Assembly (NCBI RefSeq): GCF_040718835.1
Contig: NZ_JBFEFG010000281.1
Span: forward strand, 992,001-1,056,000
DNA from: Bremerella sp. JC817
GTDB taxonomy: Bacteria > Planctomycetota > Planctomycetia > Pirellulales > Pirellulaceae
DNA: 64,000 nt
Reading direction: 5' to 3'
Shown here: piece after piece, positions 36,411-45,215 of the stretch
Layout: each line of letters opens with the position of its first letter
Position numbering within the stretch: the stretch's first letter is position 1
Position numbers and translations under genes: made by a program
Notes under the pieces: model-generated
Database searches by the model: none
What the model saw: only the letters and a program-made list of their open reading frames with translations
What the model was told of the DNA's origin: nothing

Positions 36411-36416
36411 AGTATA
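36411..36416 (-). promoter_or_regulatory. TATACT -10 element six bases from the DUF1592 start (possible leaderless mRNA)
   Basis: On the minus strand TATACT ends six bases before the ATG at 36404, so transcription would begin at or very near the A of the ATG. There is no Shine-Dalgarno sequence in the gap. A possible -35 (TTGCGA) lies 19 bases upstream, which is slightly too far. Confidence 0.4.
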
Positions 36417-36567
36417 GCAAAGAAACGGAAAATTCTCGCAAGATTTGAACAACAGATACGGATGCGTCCCAAGCATATGAGCGCATCGGCCAGTTGGTTA
36501 CATCAGAATCAAGGGAGATTTCACGTTTTAAGAACGTGCGGTTTTCAAATGATATCGCGAGGATTGC

Positions 36568-38043
36568 CTAGCATTCGCTGATATTAACCGCCAAACCGCC
36601 GCGAGAAGTTTCTTTGTATCGCGACGACATATCAGCTCCGGTCCGCTTCATGACACGAATGACACGGTCGAGCGAGACAAAGTGGCTTCCGTCTCCGCGA
36701 AGCGCCAAACGGCAGGCATTGATCGCCTTGACCGCCCCCATCGCGTTGCGTTCGATGCAGGGAACCTGAACCAGGCCTTTGATCGGATCGCAGGTCAGGC
36801 CCAAGTTGTGTTCCATACCGATCTCGGCCGCTTCTTCGACCTGGCGAGGCGATCCGCCGCGAACTTCAGTCAACGCTCCGGCAGCCATGCTGCAGGCCAC
36901 GCCCACTTCTCCCTGGCAGCCAACTTCAGCTCCTGAGATCGACGCGTTCTTCTTATACAGGGCACCGATCGCCGATGCCGTCAGCAGAAACTGCTGGATC
37001 TTCTCTGGTGAAGACTCGGGGCAGAAACGATCGAAGTAGCAAAGCACCGCCGGAATGATCCCGGCGGCACCGTTGGTCGGCGCCGTCACGACCCGGCCGC
37101 CAGCCGCGTTCTCTTCGTTAACGGCAATGGCGTAAAGGTCGACCCAATCCAAAATGTTGAGCGGATCGCGCATGTTGGCTTCCGGGCGACCGGTCAGCGT
37201 TTGATAGAGCGAAGGGGCTCGACGGCGTACATTCAGCCCGCCCGGCAAGATCCCTTCGTTGCGGCAGCCACGTTCGACGCAGCTCTGCATCGTCTCCCAG
37301 ATTTTCATCAGGCCGTCGCGAATCTCGTCTTCGCTACGGAACGCCTTTTCGTTCTCCAAAGCGATATGACTGATCCCGCAGGCATGTGTTTCAGCCAGTT
37401 TCAACAGCTCGGCAGCCGAGTTAAACGGATAGGGCACCGCCGACATCGGATGCTTGATCCCCTCTCCTTCGGCTCCTTCACGAATAACAAAGCCGCCACC
37501 TATCGAGAAATACGTTTCGCTCGCCAGCGGCTCGTTGCTCTCGCGCGAAGCGAATGCTCGGAAGCGGAGTGCGTTGGGATGTCCTTCCAGGAATGTCTTG
37601 CGGTGGAAGAGGAGGTCTTCTTTCTCGACGTAGGAAATCGTACGCTCGCCAGCGAGCAACAATTGATTTTGCCCGCGGATGACTTCCAGTTTGGCAGCGA
37701 CTGTCTCGGGATCGATCTGATCGGGAACTTCCCCTTGCAGCCCCATCAAGATGGCAATATCGGTCGCGTGTCCGATACCGGTCAGGGCCAACGAACCGTA
37801 AAGGTCGACTTCAACCCGCTGCACGGCATCTAGCGTGCCAGCAGCACGGAGCGTCGCCAGAAACATCTCGGCGGCCCGCATTGGACCGACGCTATGCGAA
37901 CTGGACGGACCGATACCGATCTTGAAGAGGTCGAAAACCCCAACAAAGGCTTGCTCGGCAAGGGGGGCCGAAGTTGGTTCGGGGCTGACGACTTTTGAAG
38001 ACACGGCTGAATCCCTGGAGAATGCAAAACGACACGCCTCCAT
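36568..38043 (-). CDS. sdaA: L-serine ammonia-lyase (iron-sulfur type)
   Basis: A 491-residue single-chain enzyme that converts L-serine to pyruvate and ammonia with a 4Fe-4S cluster. The family signature [21 protein letters not shown] begins near residue 35 (SSSHS motif). The cysteines expected to hold the cluster lie in [22 protein letters not shown] and [20 protein letters not shown]. The last 20 residues ([13 protein letters not shown]) are typical. The first 30 or so residues are outside the family and could reflect an early start. It is on the same strand as the DUF1501 gene 125 bases upstream, but a functional link is doubtful. Confidence 0.95.
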   Translation of the reverse strand: MEACRFAFSRDSAVSSKVVSPEPTSAPLAEQAFVGVFDLFKIGIGPSSSHSVGPMRAAEMFLATLRAAGTLDAVQRVEVDLYGSLALTGIGHATDIAILMGLQGEVPDQIDPETVAAKLEVIRGQNQLLLAGERTISYVEKEDLLFHRKTFLEGHPNALRFRAFASRESNEPLASETYFSIGGGFVIREGAEGEGIKHPMSAVPYPFNSAAELLKLAETHACGISHIALENEKAFRSEDEIRDGLMKIWETMQSCVERGCRNEGILPGGLNVRRRAPSLYQTLTGRPEANMRDPLNILDWVDLYAIAVNEENAAGGRVVTAPTNGAAGIIPAVLCYFDRFCPESSPEKIQQFLLTASAIGALYKKNASISGAEVGCQGEVGVACSMAAGALTEVRGGSPRQVEEAAEIGMEHNLGLTCDPIKGLVQVPCIERNAMGAVKAINACRLALRGDGSHFVSLDRVIRVMKRTGADMSSRYKETSRGGLAVNISEC

Positions 38044-38168
38044 GGAATTGTGGTCAAACGCGCAGAGTTCGTGAAGGGGAAACGTTCGCCGATTTGCCTG
38101 ACTTTCTCAGAGAATGCCAGGAAATCGCACGCTTATCCCTTTACTGGATGTCACCAGACACCAAGGCG

Positions 38169-39647
38169 TTAAGAAAGAATGTCTTGCACGACGTGCCCAT
38201 GTACGTCGGTCAGCCGGAAATATCGTCCCTGGAATCGATAGGTCAGCCGTTCGTGATCGATGCCCAGCAGGTGTAGCATTGTGGCATGCAAATCGTGAAC
38301 ATGAACCGGGTTCTCGACCACGTTGTAGCAAACGTCGTCCGTCTTGCCGTACGTTACGCCACGTTTGATACCAGCCCCGGTCATCCATAACGAGAAACAT
38401 CGCGGATGATGGTCGCGACCGTAGGTATCTGCGTTGAGCGTTCCTTGACAGTACGAAGTTCGCCCGAACTCGCCTCCCCAGACGACCAACGTATCTTCCA
38501 ACAGGCCGCGTTGCTTCAGGTCGTTCACTAATGCTGCCGTTGGCTGATCGGTGTCCTGGCACTGACCGGGCAACTGACGCTGCAGCGTGAAGTGCTGGTC
38601 CCAGCCCATATGGAAGAGCTGCACGAAGCGGACGTCACGTTCCGCCAATCGTCGGGCCAGCAGGCAGTTGTACGCGTAAGTCCCTCGCTTCATCACGTTC
38701 GGGCCATAGGCATCCAGCACATGCTGCGGTTCGTCCGAAAAGTCGGTCAACTCTGGGACCGACGTCTGCATACGATAGGCCAGCTCGTATTGCTGGATCC
38801 GGGTATGAATCTCAGGATCGCCAAACTCGTCCAGCTTCTTTTGATTCAATCGCGCCAGATCGTCCAGCATCCGGCGACGAGCCTTCGGATCGAGACCGTC
38901 CGGGTTGCTGAGGTACAACACCGGATCGCCGACACTCATCAGCTTGACGCCTGCATAGGTCGATGGCAGAAAGCCACTTCCCCACAGGCGATCGTACAGC
39001 GGCTGACAGTTGGGACGGCCAGTTCCCCGAGAGACCATGGTGATGAACGTCGGCAGGTTCTGGTTGATCGTCCCTAGGCCATAGTGCAACCACGATCCGA
39101 AGCTAGGCCGACCGGGCAGTTGATGGCCAGACTGAAAGAACGTCATGGCCGGATCATGATTGATCGCTTCGGTTTGCATCGAACGGATCAGGCACATATC
39201 GTCGGCCAGCGTCGAAATGTGAGGGAGCAGTTCGCTCCCGAGTTCCATTCCGGACTGACCACAACGCGTGAACTTGAAACGTGAGCCTGCCAGTGGAAAC
39301 GACTTCTGCCCGGCCGTCATTCCGGTCACACGCTGATTCATCTCGACGTAGTCGGCCAGCTCTTTCCCTTCGTTCTCTTGAAGCAGCGGCTTGTGATCGA
39401 ACAGCTCTTGCTGGGAAGGGGCTCCACTTTGAAAGAGGTAGATCACCCGCTTTGCTTTGGGTGGCGTGTGATACGCCTTCAGCACACCGGTCGGCTCACT
39501 GGGCCCAAGGTCGCCAGTTTCTGCCTTGGCTTCACTTCCTATCAGCGAGGCCAACGCCGCCATCCCAACGCCGGACGCCGTTCGCCCGAAAAAGTGACGA
39601 CGGGTCAACATCATGCGGTTTTCGTTGGCTTGATCCAAAGGCTTCAT
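38169..39647 (-). CDS. DUF1501 family Tat-exported protein
   Basis: A 492-residue protein. I chose the ATG at 39647 because GAGGG lies upstream and the Tat motif LTRRHFFGRT follows. The DUF1501 domain is related to alkaline phosphatase/sulfatase folds; family landmarks are FQSGAPSQQELFDHKP, TFFQSGHQLPGRPSFGSW and VVWGGEFGRTSYCQG, then GRDHHPRCFSLWM. It is the usual partner of a DUF1549-DUF1553 protein, whose gene lies 54 bases upstream on the same strand. The substrate is unknown. Confidence 0.92.
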   Translation of the reverse strand: MKPLDQANENRMMLTRRHFFGRTASGVGMAALASLIGSEAKAETGDLGPSEPTGVLKAYHTPPKAKRVIYLFQSGAPSQQELFDHKPLLQENEGKELADYVEMNQRVTGMTAGQKSFPLAGSRFKFTRCGQSGMELGSELLPHISTLADDMCLIRSMQTEAINHDPAMTFFQSGHQLPGRPSFGSWLHYGLGTINQNLPTFITMVSRGTGRPNCQPLYDRLWGSGFLPSTYAGVKLMSVGDPVLYLSNPDGLDPKARRRMLDDLARLNQKKLDEFGDPEIHTRIQQYELAYRMQTSVPELTDFSDEPQHVLDAYGPNVMKRGTYAYNCLLARRLAERDVRFVQLFHMGWDQHFTLQRQLPGQCQDTDQPTAALVNDLKQRGLLEDTLVVWGGEFGRTSYCQGTLNADTYGRDHHPRCFSLWMTGAGIKRGVTYGKTDDVCYNVVENPVHVHDLHATMLHLLGIDHERLTYRFQGRYFRLTDVHGHVVQDILS

Positions 39648-39701
39648 GGTAGGTGCCCTCTTTGACAGTCGATTCAATCGGGGAAACAGGAAACGCGGAC
39701 A

Positions 39702-42700
39702 CTACTCGACGGTGATGAACTCATCGAGGTTCAAGACCAGGTGAGCCACCGCGGTCCATGCCGCATGCTCGCCAGGTTCGATCGACGCATCGCGCGGCGA
39801 AGAGCCAACCGCCACCAACTGCTGGGCAGCATCGGGGTTTTCCTGATAGTGTTGCCGATAGTAGTTCAAGCTTTCGGTCAACACGTTCATCGTTTCATCA
39901 TCCGGAACATGGGCGAGTGCTTGCTGATACAAACTGAAGAGCCTGGCCCGGTCTTCTTGCACGTCCAACTTCAGCGACCGCTGCGCCAAGGTTCGAGCCG
40001 CTTCGATAAACGTCTTGTCGTTCATCAAGACCAACGCCTGAAGGGGCGTGTTCGTGCGGCGAGCCCCAACGGTACACACTTCCCGTCCACCGGCATCGAA
40101 GATCGTTTGCCGCGGCGGATTCACGGCCCGCTTCCAATAGGTGTACATGCTCTTGCGATAGAGGTTGTTGCCTTGGTCTTCCCGGTAACGGGTCCCAGCG
40201 TTTGCCGCAACCGACTCCCACAGCCCTGGCGGCTGATATGGTTTGACCGAAGGGCCACCGATCTGCAGGTGCAACAATCCACTGGCCTGCAATGCGATGT
40301 CTCGGATCGAGTAACCATCGAGGCGGAAGCGAGGGCCGTGCAACAACAAACGGTTCTCGGGATCTTTTTCCCGTTGGGCGATCGTCTGCACGGACGACTG
40401 CTGGTAGGCCGCACTGGTCACCATCAATCGATGCAAGGCTTGCAGGTCCCAGCCTGATTCGATGAACTCGACCGCCAGCCAGTCGAGCAGTTCAGGATGG
40501 CTCGGCACTTCCCCTTGCAGACCGAAGTCTTCCGAGGTCTTGACCAGGCCCACGCCGAAATGATCTTGCCAGATCCGATTCACAATAACTCGGGCCGTCA
40601 GCGGGTTTTCACGCGAGACCAGCCATTTGGCGAGGTCCAATCGGCTGCCAGGCTGCGGAGCCTCTTTGTCGGCCAGCAGTGCTACCGGAATGCCACGCGA
40701 CAGTGGTTCGTCTTTACGAGGTTCGTTGTACTGACCACGATCGAGAAGATAGATCGGCGTCGCCGGCCCTTCTTTTTCCCGCATGACCATCACTTTGACT
40801 TCGGGACCGACTTCGGCTCGCCGCTTCTGATCGGCTTGTTTGAATTCGAGCTCGGCTTTGGCCAAGACAGGGTCGATCGTCACGTAGTGATCGCGTATCG
40901 CTTTCCAATCTTGATCGGATCGCTTTGCTTCGTCGATCGCCAACGCGCTGCGGGCCGCTTCTGGCAAACCACCTTCGTTCGCCTTGCCAGCGTCGGGGTG
41001 GGCAGAGCCTTGCACACGAAGCTTGCCAATCGCGTGGTTCGCATACTGGCTCTCGAACCGCATTTGGAGCGTTAGGCTTTCCCCGTCGCTCACTTCCAGG
41101 GGCGTCTGGAACTTCAATGTCGCAGAAACAGGTTCGGCTTTTACATTCGGCCCGAAAACGGCCCAGCCAGTGGCAGGATTGTTGTCAAGAATGTTTTTGA
41201 CGGGGTAACTATCCTGCTCATAAGAAGCCAGGGCCAGTTCGACCGGAATCGACTTCCCTTGGTAGAGCACCGCCAGACGCGTCATCACGAAGTTGCCGTT
41301 GACGCTGGGGGCAAGTTGCCGCGGCTTGTTGAATGCGTCGTCAGGCAACGCTTCCAACCTCAAGGCGGTCACAGTGTTGCCTTGCGGATCTACCCTCACG
41401 TCGTAAACGATATCGGTCGCATTACTGCCGCCTGAATACCTGACGGCATTCTCTTCGGCGATCTCAAGCGAACCTTCGCCGGTCAACTTCACTTGATCCA
41501 CGCGGCAGACCAGCCATTCGACGGGCGGCTTTGTGGCTGGGCCTTCGCTGCTGACCAGCCATTGCCGCATTCGCTCGTCGATGCCTTGCTTCGCGACTTC
41601 GACGTTCTTCTGGGCAGCTTCCCACTGGGCGATTGTTTCCGGTTGGACTTTGGCCAGGGGCGAACCAGCTTTGAGCATCGGATTGGCGTCGCGGCCTGCC
41701 CCGATGCCACGTTCGCCGATGTTATTGAAGTAGCCGAAGAACTGGTAGAACTCGCGTTGGCTCAGTGGATCGTACTTATGATCGTGGCACCGGGCACATC
41801 CCATCGTCAGTCCCAGCCAGACGGTCGACGTAGTCTCGACGCGATCAATCACGTTCTCGACAAAGAACTCTTCCGCCAACGCACCACCTTCCGCATTCTG
41901 GCGGTGGTTTCGATTGAAGGCGGTTGCCAGTCGCTGGGCAGGCGTCGGATTGGGAAGCATGTCGCCAGCCAACTGTTCGATCGTGAACTGATCGAACGGC
42001 ATGTTGTTGTGCATCGATTGGATCACCCAATCTCGCCAAGGCCAGTTGGTGCGTTCGAAGTCGTTCTGGTAACCATCGGTATCGGCATAGCGTGCCGCAT
42101 CGAGCCAGCGCAGCGTCTGGCGTTCGGCGTAGTTCATCGAACCCAGTAACTGATCGACAGCCTGGCGATATGCCTCGTCGGTTGGGTTCGCCAGAAATTG
42201 TTTCTGCAGCGACTCCGGCGGAAGCTGACCGGTCAACGTTAGCGCCGCGCGTCGAAGACGCCACGCAGGCTCGGCCATGGGAGATGGCTGCCAACCTTCT
42301 TGCATCAGGCGTTTTCCGATGAAGACGTCAATCGGATTCTTCGACCAACGCTGCTTGAGATCTTCCGGCCAGCCTGACTGCGCGATCACTTCGGTCGGAA
42401 CCTCAGGTCGCTGAGGAACCTCGAAGGCCCAATGCTTCTGGTACTCGGCCCCTTGTTGAATCCATAGATCGAGGATCCGCTTTTCTTCCGCCGAGAGACT
42501 TCGATTGCTGTCGGGCGGGGGCATGGCCGACGACTCGTCTTCGCTATGGATCCGAACGTGGAGCTCGCTTTTCTCGAGGTTCCCAGGCACGACCCCGGCA
42601 TATCCTCCCAAATCGGCCAGCAGGTTCTCTTGGCTATCGAGCCGGAAGCTGGAGTCCTGGTTCTGGGAATCGGGACCATGGCAATGGAAGCAGCGATCGG

Positions 42701-42878
42701 CCAAAATCGGCTGTACCTGCCGCCGAAAGTCGATTTTCTCCTGAGCGGCACCCGTCGATGCCATACCAGCCATTGGCACTGCCAAGAGAAGAATTAAGGC
42801 TTTTTGCCCAAAATGGAGTACACTCAAGGTGGGGTTCCCATTCGAGAATTCTGAGCGAATTGAGGTGAGCTCTGCCAT
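39702..42878 (-). CDS. DUF1549/DUF1553 protein with cytochrome c-like N-terminus (PSCyt1-PSCyt2-PSD1)
   Basis: A 1058-residue protein; I place the start at 42878 because GGGAG lies four bases before it and a signal-like helix follows near residue 25-45. The N-terminal domain has heme motif FHCHGPDSQNQDSSFRLDS (PSCyt1). DUF1549 (PSCyt2) covers about 190-400 with RLRRAALTLTGQLPPE and GCARCHDHKYDPLSQREFY. A beta domain lies in the middle (about 430-650), then PSD1/DUF1553 from about 730 (LAKWLVSRENPLTARVIVNR, ALVLMNDKTFIEAARTLA). It pairs with DUF1501 downstream. Divergent from it is an ECF sigma gene across a symmetric repeat. Confidence 0.92.
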   Translation of the reverse strand: MAELTSIRSEFSNGNPTLSVLHFGQKALILLLAVPMAGMASTGAAQEKIDFRRQVQPILADRCFHCHGPDSQNQDSSFRLDSQENLLADLGGYAGVVPGNLEKSELHVRIHSEDESSAMPPPDSNRSLSAEEKRILDLWIQQGAEYQKHWAFEVPQRPEVPTEVIAQSGWPEDLKQRWSKNPIDVFIGKRLMQEGWQPSPMAEPAWRLRRAALTLTGQLPPESLQKQFLANPTDEAYRQAVDQLLGSMNYAERQTLRWLDAARYADTDGYQNDFERTNWPWRDWVIQSMHNNMPFDQFTIEQLAGDMLPNPTPAQRLATAFNRNHRQNAEGGALAEEFFVENVIDRVETTSTVWLGLTMGCARCHDHKYDPLSQREFYQFFGYFNNIGERGIGAGRDANPMLKAGSPLAKVQPETIAQWEAAQKNVEVAKQGIDERMRQWLVSSEGPATKPPVEWLVCRVDQVKLTGEGSLEIAEENAVRYSGGSNATDIVYDVRVDPQGNTVTALRLEALPDDAFNKPRQLAPSVNGNFVMTRLAVLYQGKSIPVELALASYEQDSYPVKNILDNNPATGWAVFGPNVKAEPVSATLKFQTPLEVSDGESLTLQMRFESQYANHAIGKLRVQGSAHPDAGKANEGGLPEAARSALAIDEAKRSDQDWKAIRDHYVTIDPVLAKAELEFKQADQKRRAEVGPEVKVMVMREKEGPATPIYLLDRGQYNEPRKDEPLSRGIPVALLADKEAPQPGSRLDLAKWLVSRENPLTARVIVNRIWQDHFGVGLVKTSEDFGLQGEVPSHPELLDWLAVEFIESGWDLQALHRLMVTSAAYQQSSVQTIAQREKDPENRLLLHGPRFRLDGYSIRDIALQASGLLHLQIGGPSVKPYQPPGLWESVAANAGTRYREDQGNNLYRKSMYTYWKRAVNPPRQTIFDAGGREVCTVGARRTNTPLQALVLMNDKTFIEAARTLAQRSLKLDVQEDRARLFSLYQQALAHVPDDETMNVLTESLNYYRQHYQENPDAAQQLVAVGSSPRDASIEPGEHAAWTAVAHLVLNLDEFITVE

Positions 42879-42880
42879 TC

Positions 42881-42968
42881 TACTCCCGATCTGCCAAGAA
42901 CCTGCCAACTTATTTTTCAGATCAAAAATGTTCCGATTTCGCGGCAGGTTCCGGGACCGCTGGGAGTA
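42881..42968. promoter_or_regulatory. Perfect nested inverted repeat in a divergent promoter region
   Basis: TACTCCC (42881-42887), ten bases, GAACCTGCC (42898-42906), 36 bases, GGCAGGTTC (42943-42951), ten bases, GGGAGTA (42962-42968). Both pairs are exact and spacing is the same on the two sides. The GAACC cores resemble ECF -35 elements; the left outer arm supplies the ribosome site of the DUF1549/DUF1553 gene on the minus strand. Confidence 0.7.
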
Positions 42969-43005
42969 TGCTCCTGGATAGCTACGTAATTTAGGTACGA
43001 CTGTC

Positions 43006-43518
43006 GTGGACAAAGATCGATTCCTCACCCTATTCCTGAAGCATGAACGCGAGCTGGCTGGCATCGCCCGGGCAGCGTTGCCGGATTGGAACGCCGTGGA
43101 CGACGTGATTCAGGAAGCCAGCCTCGTGATGTGGCGGAAGATCGATCAGCTTCAGGCAGACGACGAATTCATTCCCTGGGCCCGCATGATCCTTCGATTC
43201 GAGGTGCTGAAGTACCGCCGCAGTTGTAGCCGTGATCGGTTGCTGTTGGACGACGACCTGGTGTCGTTGATCGCGGTGGAATCGAAAGATGATCCGGCCG
43301 AGTTCGTGCATCAACAGCGCTCGGCCGTGCGAGAGTGCCTGAAACGCTTTTCCCCAGACCACCAGCGATTGTTGCTGGCCCCCTACACTCGGGACGACGC
43401 CGTGAAGGAAATTGCGGAAGCCGCTGGCAAAACAGCCAACAGCCTTTACAAACGCCTGGGCCGCTTGCGGTCGAAGCTGCATGACTGCGTCCGCCTTCAG
43501 GTAGGAGCCGCCACGTGA
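43006..43518 (+). CDS. ECF-type RNA polymerase sigma factor (second copy)
   Basis: A 170-residue sigma-70 family protein starting with GTG. Region 2 includes AVDDVIQEASLVMWRKI and FIPWARMILRFEVLKYRR, and region 4 is DHQRLLLAPYTRDD followed by the helix-turn-helix VKEIAEAAGKTANSLYKRLGRLR. This matches the Rhodopirellula/Verrucomicrobium subfamily of ECF factors. The next gene starts inside its stop codon (GTGA overlap) and encodes a FecR-LamG membrane protein, the typical anti-sigma partner in this group. It is divergent from a DUF1549/DUF1553 operon across a symmetric repeat. Confidence 0.93.
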   Translation: MDKDRFLTLFLKHERELAGIARAALPDWNAVDDVIQEASLVMWRKIDQLQADDEFIPWARMILRFEVLKYRRSCSRDRLLLDDDLVSLIAVESKDDPAEFVHQQRSAVRECLKRFSPDHQRLLLAPYTRDDAVKEIAEAAGKTANSLYKRLGRLRSKLHDCVRLQVGAAT

Positions 43519-45089
43519 GCGAGAACCAGCCTGACCCGATCTCGGAATTGATCGAGCGTTATTTCCTCGATCCCAATTCGCTATCCGATACCGAACAAGC
43601 CACCCTGATCGACGCCTTGAAGGCCGATCCTGCGGTTCGTCGTCGTTTCCGTATGGCTGCCCATATTGAAACAGAGCTTCGTTACGAAGCGAGCGGCGAA
43701 GAACCGGTCGCGACGACTCCTTCCCCATCCACCGGCACCAGTTGGCCGAAACTGGTTTTCGCCATCGCAGCGACCCTGTTAATTGGAATCGCAATTGGCT
43801 ATTCGATCTGGCCCGGCGATAGCAACGCTCCGCCTGAGATCGCCGTGGAAACGCCCCATCCACCAGAACCGGTTCAGCCCGAAGCGGTGGAACCGGAAGT
43901 CATCACCCCACCGAATGTGATCGCCCGCTTGGCTGTCGGTCATGCCTACCGATTTGAAGAAGGCTTCGCACCGAAGGAAGGGGAGTTCCTGCCAGGCGAC
44001 TATCATCTGGCCGAAGGAGAAATCACGCTCGGCTTCGATAATGGCGTGGCGGTTTCCGTGGAAAGCCCTGCCCGCTTCAAGGTAGTCGATCCTCTGCATA
44101 TGCATCTGGAACATGGCCGGGCCCGAGCGATCGTGCCGGAAACGGGTCATGGGTTCGTTATCCAAACATCGAAACTTGTCGTCGAAGATCTTGGCACCGA
44201 GTTTGGAGTTGTGGTCGACGACCAACAAAACCAGGAACTGCACGTCTTCGCCGGTGAAGTCCGCCTGCATGAACAAGACCTGCCGCCGGAACTGTTGACG
44301 GAAAACTCGGCCTTGGCCTGGAATGCCCAGGACCAGCGTCGCACGATCGCTGCTGATGACCACGCGTTCGCGACCAGCATGTCGATCGGCTATAAGCGTT
44401 GGCTCGACTATAGCGAACGTCTGCGAGATGATCCGGCCGCTCTGTTTTACTTCGACTTTGAAACCGACTCGCGCGAAAGCAATAACGTCACCAATCGCGC
44501 CGAACATAGCGTAGTTCAAGACGGCCATTTGAACAGCGGCATCTGGGCGACCGGGCGTTGGCCTGAAAAGGGGGCAATGCTCTTCGAGAACCCTGGCGAC
44601 CGGATCGAGCTCGACATTCCTGGCGAGTACGACCAGATCACAATGATGGCCTGGGTGCAGATGAACCGCTACGACCTGGCCCTGCAAACGGTGTTCAACA
44701 CGATCGGCTTCGAGCGTGGCGAACATCACTGGAACTTGCTTCGAAGTGGTTCGCTGCGGATGGGCCTGGGTGGCATGTACGACTTCACTTCCCGCGCCGC
44801 CTTGCCCCGTAATCGCTGGACGCACGTCGCGGCCCAGCTCGATTCGATCGCGAAAGAGTCCATTTACTACATCGACGGAAAAGAGGTCGGCCGGGTGGCT
44901 TGGGACTCGACGATTCCGCTGCGTTATGGCCCATGCTCGATCGGGGCGTGGGGCTTTGTGAATAACCAAGGCGAAGTCGTTTATGGCCGCGAGCTACGAG
45001 GCCGCATCGACGAGATCGCCCTGTTCAGCCGAATCCTTTCGGCGGACGAGATTGCCGAGGCCTATGAAGCTGGAAGCAACTTCCAGTAA
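43515..45089 (+). CDS. FecR-LamG membrane protein, probable anti-sigma or sigma regulator
   Basis: A 524-residue protein; the GTG start overlaps the sigma gene stop by four bases, so the two are translated together. The first 75 residues are cytosolic and would face the sigma factor. One membrane helix lies at about 75-98 (LVFAIAATLLIGIAIGYSIW), then a FecR-type domain (about 150-260, VEDLGTEFGVVVDDQQNQELHVF) and a C-terminal LamG/concanavalin-like domain (about 310-520, MMAWVQMNRYDLALQTV). LamG domains often bind polysaccharide, so the protein may sense a glycan outside. That is an inference from domain order. Confidence 0.9.
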   Translation: MSENQPDPISELIERYFLDPNSLSDTEQATLIDALKADPAVRRRFRMAAHIETELRYEASGEEPVATTPSPSTGTSWPKLVFAIAATLLIGIAIGYSIWPGDSNAPPEIAVETPHPPEPVQPEAVEPEVITPPNVIARLAVGHAYRFEEGFAPKEGEFLPGDYHLAEGEITLGFDNGVAVSVESPARFKVVDPLHMHLEHGRARAIVPETGHGFVIQTSKLVVEDLGTEFGVVVDDQQNQELHVFAGEVRLHEQDLPPELLTENSALAWNAQDQRRTIAADDHAFATSMSIGYKRWLDYSERLRDDPAALFYFDFETDSRESNNVTNRAEHSVVQDGHLNSGIWATGRWPEKGAMLFENPGDRIELDIPGEYDQITMMAWVQMNRYDLALQTVFNTIGFERGEHHWNLLRSGSLRMGLGGMYDFTSRAALPRNRWTHVAAQLDSIAKESIYYIDGKEVGRVAWDSTIPLRYGPCSIGAWGFVNNQGEVVYGRELRGRIDEIALFSRILSADEIAEAYEAGSNFQ

Positions 45090-45215
45090 CCAATTCCCTC
45101 CAACCCATCATGTGCTCTGCCGGCGATTCGAATCACTGGCACCGGGCAACTGCCCCGTTCAATTCCATTCCCCACAACCTTCCCCCCAGTTCCCCTTCTA
45201 GAACCTTAGGATCCC

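Noticed and set aside
36568-38043. sdaA as part of the DUF1501 operon
   Set aside because: It is on the same strand, but the 125-base gap and the unrelated function give no support for a shared role; noted only as a neighbour.
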